DNA of 64,000 bases from Flavobacterium panacis (GTDB lineage: Bacteria; Bacteroidota; Bacteroidia; Flavobacteriales; Flavobacteriaceae). Positions 54,305-63,200 of this stretch are shown here, piece after piece; the stretch's first letter is position 1; every line of letters starts with the position of its first letter. A program made the translations under genes and the position numbers. Under the pieces are notes generated by a model that made no database searches, was not told the DNA's origin, and was given only the letters and a program-made list of their open reading frames with translations. The DNA is taken from assembly GCF_024649945.1 (NCBI RefSeq), contig NZ_JANKMS010000010.1, positions 124,001-188,000 of the forward strand. The letters run 5' to 3'.

Positions 54305-55262
54305 ATGAAAGTCTTTTTTTGTTGATTTCGATTAAGTTTAAGACTTTGGTCTTTAATAATTCGGGTTCTAGAATTTCGGCATAATCGCCGAACATTAAAA
54401 ACCAGCGCGGAAAACCACTTTCGATATCACGACACAGAAATGTCATTTCTAATTTATCACCAACTTCTTTTTCAGAAACAAATCCATGATATTTTCTGTC
54501 GAATGTCAGATATCGCGCAATTTTCTTTTCAACCAAAAGACGAACTTTTGTGGTCGGAATGGTTTCGTTTTTACTCAAATAAGTTTCTAAAGAATCATGT
54601 TCGATTGTAAAATCTAACTCTGTTTTTTTTAGATTCTGAATTCGGTCTGCTCTAAACTGTCTGTAGTCTTTTCTTAAATGACAATATCCAAGAAAATACC
54701 AATTGTTATTATCATGAAAAACACCAACAGGTTCCAGATTTCGTTCTGTTAATTCGTCTTTTCCGAAAGTTTTATACAAAAGTAAAATCTGTTTTTTCTC
54801 AGCAATACTTTCAAACAAAACGGCCAATGTGTTTGGTGAATTATCATTAAACATCGGTTCTGCATCTTGCATTACAATTCTAGATTCGATGTTTGACAGA
54901 TAATCTTTGTCGTTACTTCTTAAAACCGATTTCAGCTTATACATTGCCGATGCATAATGGGTTCCTAGAGATGGATCAGTAAACTTTTGCATCAGTTTTT
55001 CGGCTGCAATAAAACTACTTACTTCTTCGCGAGTAAACATAACTGGCGGAAGTCTATATCCATCCATTAAAGCATAACCCACTCCAGCTTCACTATAAAT
55101 AGGAACTCCAGATGCTTCCAAAGTTCGAATATCTCTATAGATAGTTCTTAAACTGCATTCAAAACGATCGGCTAATTCTTGCGCTTTTACAATTTTTTTA
55201 GATTGCAATTGAATCAAAATAGCAACAATTCGGTCAAATCGTTTTGGGGTTTCGTCGAGCAT
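54303..55262 (-). CDS. Helix-turn-helix regulator with WYL domain (YafY type)
   Basis: 319 residues. The N-terminal winged helix (QELADRFECSLRTIYRDIRTLEASGVPIYSEAGVGYAL) is HTH_11-like. The middle WYL domain contains LLLYKTFGKDELTERNLEPVGVFHDNNNWYFLGYCHLRKDYRQFRADRI, where the Arg and Tyr residues typical of ligand sensing are visible. The C-terminal WCX extension is present (GFPRWFLMFGDYAEILEPE). Such regulators often control neighbouring genes; the convergent DinB pair is the obvious candidate. Its upstream DNA is an octamer array rich in -7-like elements. Confidence 0.92.
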   Translation of the reverse strand: MLDETPKRFDRIVAILIQLQSKKIVKAQELADRFECSLRTIYRDIRTLEASGVPIYSEAGVGYALMDGYRLPPVMFTREEVSSFIAAEKLMQKFTDPSLGTHYASAMYKLKSVLRSNDKDYLSNIESRIVMQDAEPMFNDNSPNTLAVLFESIAEKKQILLLYKTFGKDELTERNLEPVGVFHDNNNWYFLGYCHLRKDYRQFRADRIQNLKKTELDFTIEHDSLETYLSKNETIPTTKVRLLVEKKIARYLTFDRKYHGFVSEKEVGDKLEMTFLCRDIESGFPRWFLMFGDYAEILEPELLKTKVLNLIEINKKRLS

Positions 55263-55272
55263 TTTTTTCTTT

Positions 55273-55312
55273 TAGTTACAAAGTTTCAGAGGTTCAAAGT
55301 TACAAAGGTTAA
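55273..55312 (-). promoter_or_regulatory. Octamer repeat array upstream of the WYL gene
   Basis: Read leftward: AACCTTTG, TAACTTTG, AACCTCTG, AAACTTTG, TAAC, all in eight-base register. TAACTTTG (55295-55302) is an exact -7 element. It is the same family as the array upstream of thiL. Confidence 0.6.
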
Positions 55313-55328
55313 ATGTTTTGCGAACTAA

Positions 55329-55361
55329 AAAAGCTGTCCCAAATTGAGACAGCTTTTGTTT
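55329..55361 (-). terminator. Terminator after the beta-barrel protein gene
   Basis: Stem aaaagctgtc / gacagctttt with a 9-base loop; a T-run follows in the leftward direction. Confidence 0.85.
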
Positions 55362-55380
55362 TATAAATTGAATAAACGAA

Positions 55381-55995
55381 TTAGAATCTGTACAATAATC
55401 CGAATTGTGGCTGATCAAAGATATTTTCAAATAAATTGATATTCAACTGAAAAGTATCTGATGACGGACCGTTTTCTGGAGAAACGCTGTTGTAAGAAAG
55501 CATATTGGCTAATACAAAAGTAACTGCAACATTTTTGGTAATAAAGTAATTTAAACCAACATTAATATCTGCTGTTATGCTATTTGTTGTATCGTCCAAA
55601 ACATCACTTTCGTATTTGTTTCTTCCAAATCCTAAACCAGCTTCAGCGTATGCTTTGAAACGTTTTTTATCTAATTCTAAGAAATAATAACGGGCAAAAG
55701 CACCTACGCCAAATACATTTGTTTTTTCATACGGTGTTTCTTGTTTGATGCTGGCATAATCTAATTTTGCTCCTACAGCAAATTTATCATTTAGAAAATA
55801 GCCAAATTTTGGACTAAACCCGTAATAATCTTCTTCACCGCCCGTACTAATTTTTATAGAACCTTCAAGAAACATATCTCCTTGAGAAAAAGTAACGCCT
55901 TTTGCAGAATTCATTTCAGCTTCTGCCTGATATTCCTGAGCGTTTGCAAAACAAAAAGTAAATAGGGCTAAAATAACTGATAATTTGGTTTTCAT
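55381..55995 (-). CDS. Outer-membrane beta-barrel protein
   Basis: 204 residues with a signal peptide (MKTKLSVILALFTFCFANAQ). The mature part shows about eight amphipathic strands in Gly/aromatic patterns (FSPKFGYFLNDKFAVGAKLDY, FGVGAFARYYF, KAYAEAGLGFGRNKYE, ADINVGLNYFITKNVAVTFVL) and a C-terminal Phe in FGLLYRF, the usual signal for barrel insertion. It resembles the OmpA-type/OMP_b-brl porin-like family. Role unknown; it is flanked by unrelated genes and has its own terminator. Confidence 0.85.
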   Translation of the reverse strand: MKTKLSVILALFTFCFANAQEYQAEAEMNSAKGVTFSQGDMFLEGSIKISTGGEEDYYGFSPKFGYFLNDKFAVGAKLDYASIKQETPYEKTNVFGVGAFARYYFLELDKKRFKAYAEAGLGFGRNKYESDVLDDTTNSITADINVGLNYFITKNVAVTFVLANMLSYNSVSPENGPSSDTFQLNINLFENIFDQPQFGLLYRF

Positions 55996-56149
55996 AATCT
56001 TACATATTTAATTGTTTGTAAGATTAAAATTAGTTCTCAATCATAATAGAAGCCAAATATTTGATTTATCGCGTTAAAATTGAGTTAATCAAGTTAATAT
56101 TTTGATAAAATTGTAAGTTTTATCTTTTTAATTTTTCAATATAAATCAA

Positions 56150-56179
56150 TAAAAAACCCGATAATGAAAGTTATCGGGT
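56150..56179 (-). terminator. Terminator after lepA
   Basis: Perfect stem acccgataa / ttatcgggt with a 6-base loop; six T follow in the leftward direction. Confidence 0.9.
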
Positions 56180-56223
56180 CAGTCTATATTCTATTTTCTT
56201 TCCTCTATTTTCTTAAAAAAGAA

Positions 56224-58020
56224 TTAGTCATTCAATTTCAAAACAGCCATAAATGCTTCTTGTGGAATCTCAACGTTTCCTACTTGACGCATACGTTTTT
56301 TACCTTTTTTCTGTTTTTCAAGCAATTTACGCTTACGCGAAATATCTCCACCGTAACATTTTGCGGTAACGTCTTTACGAAGTGCTTTAATCGTTTCACG
56401 AGCAATAATCTTAGCTCCAATTGCAGCTTGAATCGGAATATCAAATTGCTGTCTTGGGATTAGTTCACGTAATTTCTCGGTCATTTTTTTACCAATGTTA
56501 TAAGCGTTGTCTTCGTGAATCAATGCAGAAAGGGCATCAACAGTTTGAGCATTCAAAAGAACGTCCAGTTTAACTAATTTCGAAGTTCTCATTCCTATTG
56601 GAGAATAATCGAAAGAAGCGTAACCTTTAGAAACTGTTTTTAAACGATCGTAGAAATCGAATACAATTTCTGCCAAAGGCATATCAAAATTCAACTCAAC
56701 TCTTTCCGTTGTCAAATACGTTTGGTTGGTAATTAAACCACGTTTTTCGATACATAAACTCATTACGTTTCCGACGAAATCAGCTTTTGTAATGATAGTC
56801 GCTTTAATAAATGGCTCTTCAACTCTGTCTAGTTTTGAAGGCTCTGGTAAATCTGATGGATTGTTTACGATTAACGCAGTTTCTGGATTTTTCTTAGTAT
56901 AAGCCAGATACGAAACGTTAGGAACTGTTGTAATTACAGTCATATCGAACTCGCGTTCTAAACGTTCCTGGATAATTTCCATGTGAAGCATTCCTAAGAA
57001 TCCACAACGGAAACCAAACCCTAATGCTGCAGAACTTTCTGGACTAAAAACTAATGAAGCATCATTCAGTTGTAATTTTTCCATAGAAGAACGTAAGTCT
57101 TCGTAATCTTCAGTGTCAACAGGGTAAATTCCGGCAAATACCATTGGTTTTACATCCTCAAAACCAGTAATCATATTGGTTGTAGGCACTTTTGCATCTG
57201 TAATGGTATCACCCACTTTTACTTCGCGTGCTTCTTTAATTCCAGAAATCAAATACCCAACATCTCCTGTAGAAACTACATTCTTAGGAACCTGATTTAG
57301 TTTTAAAGTTCCAATTTCGTCAGCAAAATATTCGTTGTCTGTAGCCATGAATTTAATTTTCTGGCCTTTTTTAATCTCACCGTTTACAACTCTAAAGATT
57401 ACCTCAATTCCACGGAATGGATTGTAAACCGAGTCAAAAATCAAAGCTTGTAATGGTTCTTCTGGATCTCCTTTTGGAGCTGGGATTTTTTCGATAATGG
57501 CAGCCAAAATATTTTCAACACCAAAACCAGTTTTTCCAGAGGCGTGAATAATATCTTCTAATTTACATCCTAGTAAATCGATAATATCATCACTCACTTC
57601 TTCTGGATTAGCACTTGGCAAATCGACTTTGTTTAAAACTGGAATAATTTCTAAGTCGTTTTCAAGAGCTAAATATAAGTTTGAAATCGTTTGTGCTTGA
57701 ATACTCTGAGCAGCATCAACAATCAAAAGTGCTCCTTCGCAGGCAGCAATAGATCGTGAAACTTCGTATGAAAAGTCAACATGACCAGGAGTGTCAATTA
57801 AATTTAAGATATATTCTTCTCCTTTGTATTTGTATTCCATCTGAATGGCATGACTCTTAATGGTAATTCCACGCTCACGTTCCAGATCCATGTTGTCAAG
57901 CAATTGAGCTTTTTCTTCACGGGCCGTTACGGTTTGTGTTGCGCCAAGTAATCGGTCTGCCAATGTACTTTTACCGTGGTCAATGTGTGCAATAATGCAA
58001 AAATTACGTATCTTCTTCAT
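56224..58020 (-). CDS. lepA: Elongation factor 4 (LepA), ribosomal back-translocase GTPase
   Basis: 598 residues. GTPase motifs: AHIDHGKST (G1), ERGITIKS (G2), DTPGHVDF (G3), NKVDLP (G4). The LepA-specific C-terminal domain is present (YNIGKKMTEKLRELIPRQ, KDVTAKCYGGDISRKRKLLEKQKKGKKRM). Full length. It acts on stalled or mistranslocated ribosomes. TATCTTTG upstream supplies a -7 element. Confidence 0.98.
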   Translation of the reverse strand: MKKIRNFCIIAHIDHGKSTLADRLLGATQTVTAREEKAQLLDNMDLERERGITIKSHAIQMEYKYKGEEYILNLIDTPGHVDFSYEVSRSIAACEGALLIVDAAQSIQAQTISNLYLALENDLEIIPVLNKVDLPSANPEEVSDDIIDLLGCKLEDIIHASGKTGFGVENILAAIIEKIPAPKGDPEEPLQALIFDSVYNPFRGIEVIFRVVNGEIKKGQKIKFMATDNEYFADEIGTLKLNQVPKNVVSTGDVGYLISGIKEAREVKVGDTITDAKVPTTNMITGFEDVKPMVFAGIYPVDTEDYEDLRSSMEKLQLNDASLVFSPESSAALGFGFRCGFLGMLHMEIIQERLEREFDMTVITTVPNVSYLAYTKKNPETALIVNNPSDLPEPSKLDRVEEPFIKATIITKADFVGNVMSLCIEKRGLITNQTYLTTERVELNFDMPLAEIVFDFYDRLKTVSKGYASFDYSPIGMRTSKLVKLDVLLNAQTVDALSALIHEDNAYNIGKKMTEKLRELIPRQQFDIPIQAAIGAKIIARETIKALRKDVTAKCYGGDISRKRKLLEKQKKGKKRMRQVGNVEIPQEAFMAVLKLND

Positions 58021-58110
58021 TTGTATATATCAGTTCTCTATAACGAGTTTAAGTATTTTTGGGTGTAAAAACAGACTAAAGCAATTGCTTTAAAGCATGT
58101 TATTAAGGCG

Positions 58111-58118
58111 CAAAGATA
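58111..58118 (-). promoter_or_regulatory. Probable -7 element of lepA
   Basis: Read leftward TATCTTTG followed by CGCC, the same core as the atpD promoter. The -33 element is not obvious. It lies in a short repeat of gcgcaaag. Confidence 0.45.
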
Positions 58119-58183
58119 GCGCAAAGTTTTGGATTCTGGAATGTTGATCTACGATAGTTGATGGGAATGAATTAAAATCAGGT

Positions 58184-58882
58184 TTAAAATTCAAAATTGA
58201 ATCCTTTTTCTGTTAATTTCTTGTACATTTCAGCATCAAATTTATAAAGTTTAGCGGCTCTGTGCGAAACGTCTTTTTGTTTTTCATCCAATTCTGTCAG
58301 CAGTTTCATATGAAGAATTTTTCGTCTAAAATTTGATTTGTCCAACTCTATTCCTAAAATTTCTTCATACAAATGCATCAGTTGCAATAAAGTAAACTTT
58401 TCGGGTAAAAGATTAAAACCAATTGGCGCCTGACGTACTCTGTTTCGTAATTGTAAGAGACTGAAATCCAGAATTTCATTATGGTCAAAAATTAAATCTG
58501 GAATTTCATTTATTTTATACCATTTTGCTTCAAATACTTTCAAGCTGGCCTTAATGTTATAATCTTCTCTGTTCACCAAAGTATAGTAACCAATGGTAAC
58601 GACACGTCTTTCGAGAACACGTTTCGGATTTGTGAAAGCTTTTAATTGTTCGAGATAAATATCTTCAAGTCCGGTAAGTTCGTATAAAATTCGCTGTGCG
58701 GCATCATCAGCACTTTCTTCGAGTTGCAGCCATCCGCCAAGAAGTCCCCATTTTCCTTTACTTTCGCCTTGAGCGTGTTGAACCAGAAGAACTTCGAGAC
58801 TCTCCTTATTAAATCCGAAGAAAACACAGTCAATTGTTATTCCGTCAACAGCTGGTTTAGTATTAGTAGTTATTTTTGTCAA
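58184..58882 (-). CDS. Nudix-fold transcriptional regulator with C-terminal winged helix (paralogue 1)
   Basis: 232 residues. The Nudix region is visible in VLLVQHAQGESKGKWGLLGGWLQLEESADDAAQRILYELTGL. The catalytic box is degenerate: the REUxEE core is replaced by QRILYELTGL, so hydrolase activity is unlikely. The C-terminal ~70 residues (FTLLQLMHLYEEILG, NFRRKILHMKLL, HRAAKLYKFD) form a winged-helix-like DNA-binding part, as in NrtR/AraR-type regulators. It is a tandem paralogue of the next gene and lies near a SusC/SusD locus, which suggests control of sugar use; the effector is unknown. Confidence 0.85.
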   Translation of the reverse strand: MTKITTNTKPAVDGITIDCVFFGFNKESLEVLLVQHAQGESKGKWGLLGGWLQLEESADDAAQRILYELTGLEDIYLEQLKAFTNPKRVLERRVVTIGYYTLVNREDYNIKASLKVFEAKWYKINEIPDLIFDHNEILDFSLLQLRNRVRQAPIGFNLLPEKFTLLQLMHLYEEILGIELDKSNFRRKILHMKLLTELDEKQKDVSHRAAKLYKFDAEMYKKLTEKGFNFEF

Positions 58883-58939
58883 TTTATTATAGTATTTCGA
58901 AGTGTAAAAAAGGCTTTTGATTTATTATAAATGAAAAAA

Positions 58940-59677
58940 TCAGAACTCAAAATTGAAACCTTTTTCAGTTAATTTTTCATAGATTTCAGGATCAAACTTG
59001 TACAATTGAGCGGCTCGGTGCGAAACATCTTGTTGTTTTTCATCTAAAGCGACCAAAAGTTTCATATGAAGAATTTTTCTTCTAAAGTTGGGTTTGTCCA
59101 TTTCAATTCCTAAGATTTCTTCATACAACCGCATCAGTTGCAATAAAGTAAATTTTTCAGGAAGCAAATTAAATCCGATTGGAGTTTGGCGAACTCTGTT
59201 TCGAAGATGTTTTAAGCTATAATCTAAAATCTCATTGTGATCGTAAATCAAACTCGGAATGTTGTCGATTTTATACCATTTTGCATCTGAAGCTGTAAAA
59301 CCTGCTTTAATATTATAATCTTCTCTTTTTACTAAAGCATAATATCCGATGGTAATAACGCGTCGCAACGGAAAACGATCTGGATCTCCAAACGCCTTCA
59401 GTTGTTCCAGATATATTTTATCAAGACCAGTAAGTTCATTCAATAAACGATGAGCAGCCGCGTCTGTACTTTCTTTTTTATAAATCCATCCTCCAGGAAG
59501 ACCCCATTTTCCTTTGCTGATTCCTTCTCCGTGTTGTACCAAAAGTACTTCAAGACTGCCCTTATCGAAACCAAAAATAACACAGTCAATTGTGATGGCA
59601 TTCATGGCACTGTGCTCGTTTTTCGAAGCAGTTTTATCATCTACATTTTCAACCATATTCAAGATAAATTTTGACAA
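58940..59677 (-). CDS. Nudix-fold transcriptional regulator with C-terminal winged helix (paralogue 2)
   Basis: 245 residues, closely similar to the gene at 58184 over nearly its whole length. The Nudix box is again degenerate (GGWIYKKESTDAAAHRLLNELTGL). The winged-helix part contains FTLLQLMRLYEEILG, NFRRKILHMKLLVALDEKQ and HRAAQLYKFDPE. It is divergent from the SusC gene across a ~600-base intergenic region, so it is the better candidate for local control of the SusC/D locus. Bacteroidetes relatives such as the AraR group use sugars as effectors; that is family knowledge, not shown here. Confidence 0.87.
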   Translation of the reverse strand: MSKFILNMVENVDDKTASKNEHSAMNAITIDCVIFGFDKGSLEVLLVQHGEGISKGKWGLPGGWIYKKESTDAAAHRLLNELTGLDKIYLEQLKAFGDPDRFPLRRVITIGYYALVKREDYNIKAGFTASDAKWYKIDNIPSLIYDHNEILDYSLKHLRNRVRQTPIGFNLLPEKFTLLQLMRLYEEILGIEMDKPNFRRKILHMKLLVALDEKQQDVSHRAAQLYKFDPEIYEKLTEKGFNFEF

Positions 59678-59932
59678 ATTAAATAAATAAAATGATTATT
59701 AGCCTTCTTCAAAGCCTTATATTTTTTTTAACGAAACAAAAAATTGATAATCAGTAGATTAAAAATGTCTTTAAAAATGGTCTAAAAATCGATAATTCTT
59801 AAACGACTGATTGTCAATTTTATAAAACGCTGATTTTTCTATATTTTTTATTTCCTTTTTAAATTGCTTTTTACAGCATTGATAAAAATGAATTGGTATT
59901 TATCAGAATTGAAAAAAATTAACCTTAATATT

Positions 59933-59963
59933 TTGTTAATATAGAAAATTTGTTTTACACTTG
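59933..59963 (+). promoter_or_regulatory. Probable promoter of the SusC/SusD operon
   Basis: TTG at 59933-59935, 20-base spacer, TACACTTG at 59956-59963 (one mismatch to TAnnTTTG). Direct repeats begin a few bases after, close to the expected transcript start. Confidence 0.45.
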
Positions 59964-59968
59964 TAGTC

Positions 59969-60045
59969 AAATTTACCATAAGATAAATTCAAATTGACCA
60001 TAAGTAAAAAAGAACAAAGCTACGCTTAACTTAAACTTACCACAA
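59969..60045 (+). promoter_or_regulatory. Candidate operator direct repeats upstream of susC-like gene
   Basis: aaatttaccataag (59969-59982) and aaattgaccataag (59991-60004) start exactly 22 bases apart, about two helical turns. A weaker third copy aaacttaccacaa lies near 60033. Position next to the promoter suggests a regulator-binding site. Confidence 0.45.
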
Positions 60046-60082
60046 ATGTTTTTTTAGAAATTGATTTAAAAAGCTTTTTTTG

Positions 60083-60241
60083 ATGAGATTATCGCCCTTC
60101 AATTTTGCAAAAAGAATCGATTTTGATGTTTTAAAAACATCTGCTTATAGTCAGCAAGTACTAAATGTTGGAAATGAGATTCAGGCCCTCATTTTTGGCA
60201 TAACCTGCTTGGGAAGTTTTCCAAAGTTTCTCTTAGGGTAA
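60083..60241 (+). CDS. Possible 52-residue leader ORF upstream of susC-like gene
   Basis: ATG at 60083 to TAA at 60241 encodes MRLSPFNFAKRIDFDVLKTS and 32 more residues, ending in FPKFLLG. It has no signal peptide or recognised domain and may be chance. It lies wholly in the SusC leader, 39 bases before the SusC start, so a translated leader is possible. Confidence 0.2.
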   Translation: MRLSPFNFAKRIDFDVLKTSAYSQQVLNVGNEIQALIFGITCLGSFPKFLLG

Positions 60242-60280
60242 AAATTACTAACTATAACTTAAACTTAATCAATTCTTATT

Positions 60281-63200
60281 ATGAAAAGCAAAAATTGTAT
60301 TAAAACAACAAAGCTGTCGTATTTTATGACAGTGCTGCTTAGCGTATTTATGATGCAGTTTGGATTTGCACAAGAATCTAAAACTGTAAGTGGAACAATC
60401 ACTTCTGCCGAAGACGGATTTGGTGTTCCCGGAGCAACTGTACAAGTACAGGGAACGAAATCGAGTACTGTTACTGATTTTGATGGAAAATATAAAGTGG
60501 AAGCCAAAACAGGCGATGTTTTAGTGATCACTTTCGTAGGATTTAAAACACAGAATATTACAGTTGGCGCTCAAAAAGTAGTCAATGTGACTTTGCAGCC
60601 AGAAACTGCAGAACTGAAAGAAGTGGTTGTGATCGGATATGGATCACAAAAGAAAGCACTTGTGACGAATGCTGTTACTCAGGTAAGTGGTGAGAGCCTG
60701 ACTAAAACGAATACAACAAATGCCTTGCAGGCGCTTCAGGGGCAGGCAGCTGGTCTTCAGGTTACATCAACTTCAGGACAACCTGGTGAAGGTTTGAATG
60801 TAGTGATTAGAGGGGCTGGTTCTACGGCGGGTACTGCTCCTTTGTACGTTGTTGATGGAATTTTGACAGGCGATATTTCATATTTAAGTAACTCTGATAT
60901 CGAATCTATTTCGGTTTTAAAAGATGCTGCATCGGCTGCAATCTATGGATCTCAGGCTTCTAACGGAGTTATTTTGGTAACAACAAAAAAAGGAAAACGT
61001 GGAGCTAGTGGTCAAATTACATTTGATCAGTATTATGGAGTACAATCTGTAGCAAGAAAAATGGATATGCTAAATGCAACTGAATATGCTACAATATTAA
61101 ATGAAGCAGCTTTAAACTCAGGAAAAAATCCTTATTTCACAAATGCACAAATTGCTCAATTAGGAGCAGGAACAAACTGGGTAGATAAAATGGTTACTGA
61201 TAATGCTGCAACTAAAAATTTCTCTTTTGGTGCATCTGGAGGTTCTGATACTTCTGTTTATTCTGCTTCATTGTCTTACTTAGGACAAGAAGGAGTTATT
61301 GGAGGAGCTGATTTGTCTAATTATGAGCGTTATAATTTCAGATTCAATTCAGAACATAAATTGTACAAAGATGTTTTGACATTCGGAGAAAATTTGAGTT
61401 TCGCTTACATTGATAAAAACGGAATTGGTGTTGGTAATCAATACAACAATTCTTTAAGAAGTGCATTTCAGGCTAATCCATTGTTGCCAATGTATGATGC
61501 TGATGGGAATTACTATAATACTACAAATGATTCTGAACCATGGTTGGCTGGTGTAGCAAATCCGTATGCTATGATGGTTTACAATAATCAGAATGAAAGT
61601 AACAATCAGAAATTATTAGGAAACGTTTATTTGCAAATTGAGCCAATTAAGAATTTGACATTCAAAACAACTTTAGGGCTTGATTATTATGCAGGTGAAG
61701 GACACGCTTACAAACCGGTATATCACTTGTCAACTTATGCAAACAATGATTTTGATACCGTGAATCAAAACATGAATAAAGGGAAAACTCTAACTTGGGA
61801 TAATTTACTTACTTATAAATTCAATGTTGCTTCTGATCATCATTTTGAAACTATGTTAGGTACATCATCTATTAATTTTGATGGTACTTCGGTATCTGTT
61901 ACCAATGCCGATTCAGTTTTTGATGATTTGGAACATGCTTGGATAGATAATACTACTAACAAAGCAGGTGCTAAAATTGCAATTAGAGGGATTAAGCAGG
62001 AGACAAAAAGAATGTCTTATTTTGGAAGATTAAATTACAATTTTAAAGAAACTTATTTGTTAAATGCAACTTTTAGAGTCGATGGATCTTCTATTTTTTC
62101 TAAAGAAAACCAATGGGGATATTTCCCATCAGTTTCTGCAGGATGGGTTGCGACTAATGAAGAATTCCTGAAAGGTTCAAGCTGGCTTAATTTCTTAAAA
62201 ATAAGAGCAAGCTGGGGACAGGTTGGAAATCAAAATGCAAGAGCTTTCCAATATTTATCACCAATAAAAACAGATTATACGAATTATATTTTTGGTAATA
62301 CAGAAGGAGAATTAACTCCAGGAGCATATCCTAACAGATTGTCAAATCCTGATTTAAAATGGGAAACTTCAGAGCAAGTTGATTTTGGTTTTGATGCAAG
62401 ATTCTTAAACAATGCTTTAAGTGTAACTTTTGATGTCTATAATAAAAAGAATAAAGACTGGTTGATTTTAGCGCCAATTTTGGCAACTGCTGGGGCCGAT
62501 GCTCCTTATATTAATGGTGGTGATGTCGTAAACAAAGGTGTTGAGTTAGCTTTATCTTATCAGAATAAAATAGGAGATTTCAATTATACTGTAAGTGCAA
62601 ATGGTGCTTATAATAAAAATACAGTAGGTCAAATCCCTACTTCAGATGGTATGATTCATGGATTGACTAAAGAACTATATGATAATTCGCCTGAATTTTA
62701 CAGAGCTCAAAATGGTCTTCCATTAGGTTATTTCTGGGGTTACAAAACAGGAGGAGTTTTCCAAAATCAAGAACAGATTGATAATTACAAATCTGCAAAT
62801 GGAGTGGTTTTACAACCAAACGCAGCGCCTGGAGATATTATTTATGTAAATACAAATGGCGATGATAAAATTGATGTTGCTGATAAAACAAACATCGGAA
62901 AACCAAATCCTGATTTTACATATGGTTTCTCTATTTCGGCTAGTTACAAAGCGTTTGATTTCTCTCTTAATGCAAATGGTGTTGCAGGAAATGAGATTGT
63001 ACAATCATACAGAAATCAATCTGGTGCATATGGAAATTATACTTCTGCAATATTAGATCGTTGGCATGGCGAAGGTTCTTCAAATACAGTTCCTAGAGTA
63101 ACAGAAGACAATAGAAACTTTACAGAATTCTCAGATTTGTATATTCAAAAAGGAGACTTTCTAAGAATCAATACCGTTACATTAGGGTTTGATTTTGCAA

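Larger units (their letters stand above)
59678..60280. promoter_or_regulatory. Divergent regulatory region between the Nudix regulator and susC-like gene
   Basis: About 600 AT-rich bases. Three parts can be seen. Half-sites attgataatcagt (59743-59755) and its near-complement actgattgtcaat (59806-59818), with a similar atcgataatt between them, lie on the regulator side. A rightward promoter (59933-59963) is followed by direct repeats from 59969. A 310-base leader contains a 52-codon frame. Confidence 0.5.

Noticed and set aside
56164..56463. 99-codon + strand ORF overlapping lepA
   Set aside because: Antisense to highly conserved lepA coding sequence.
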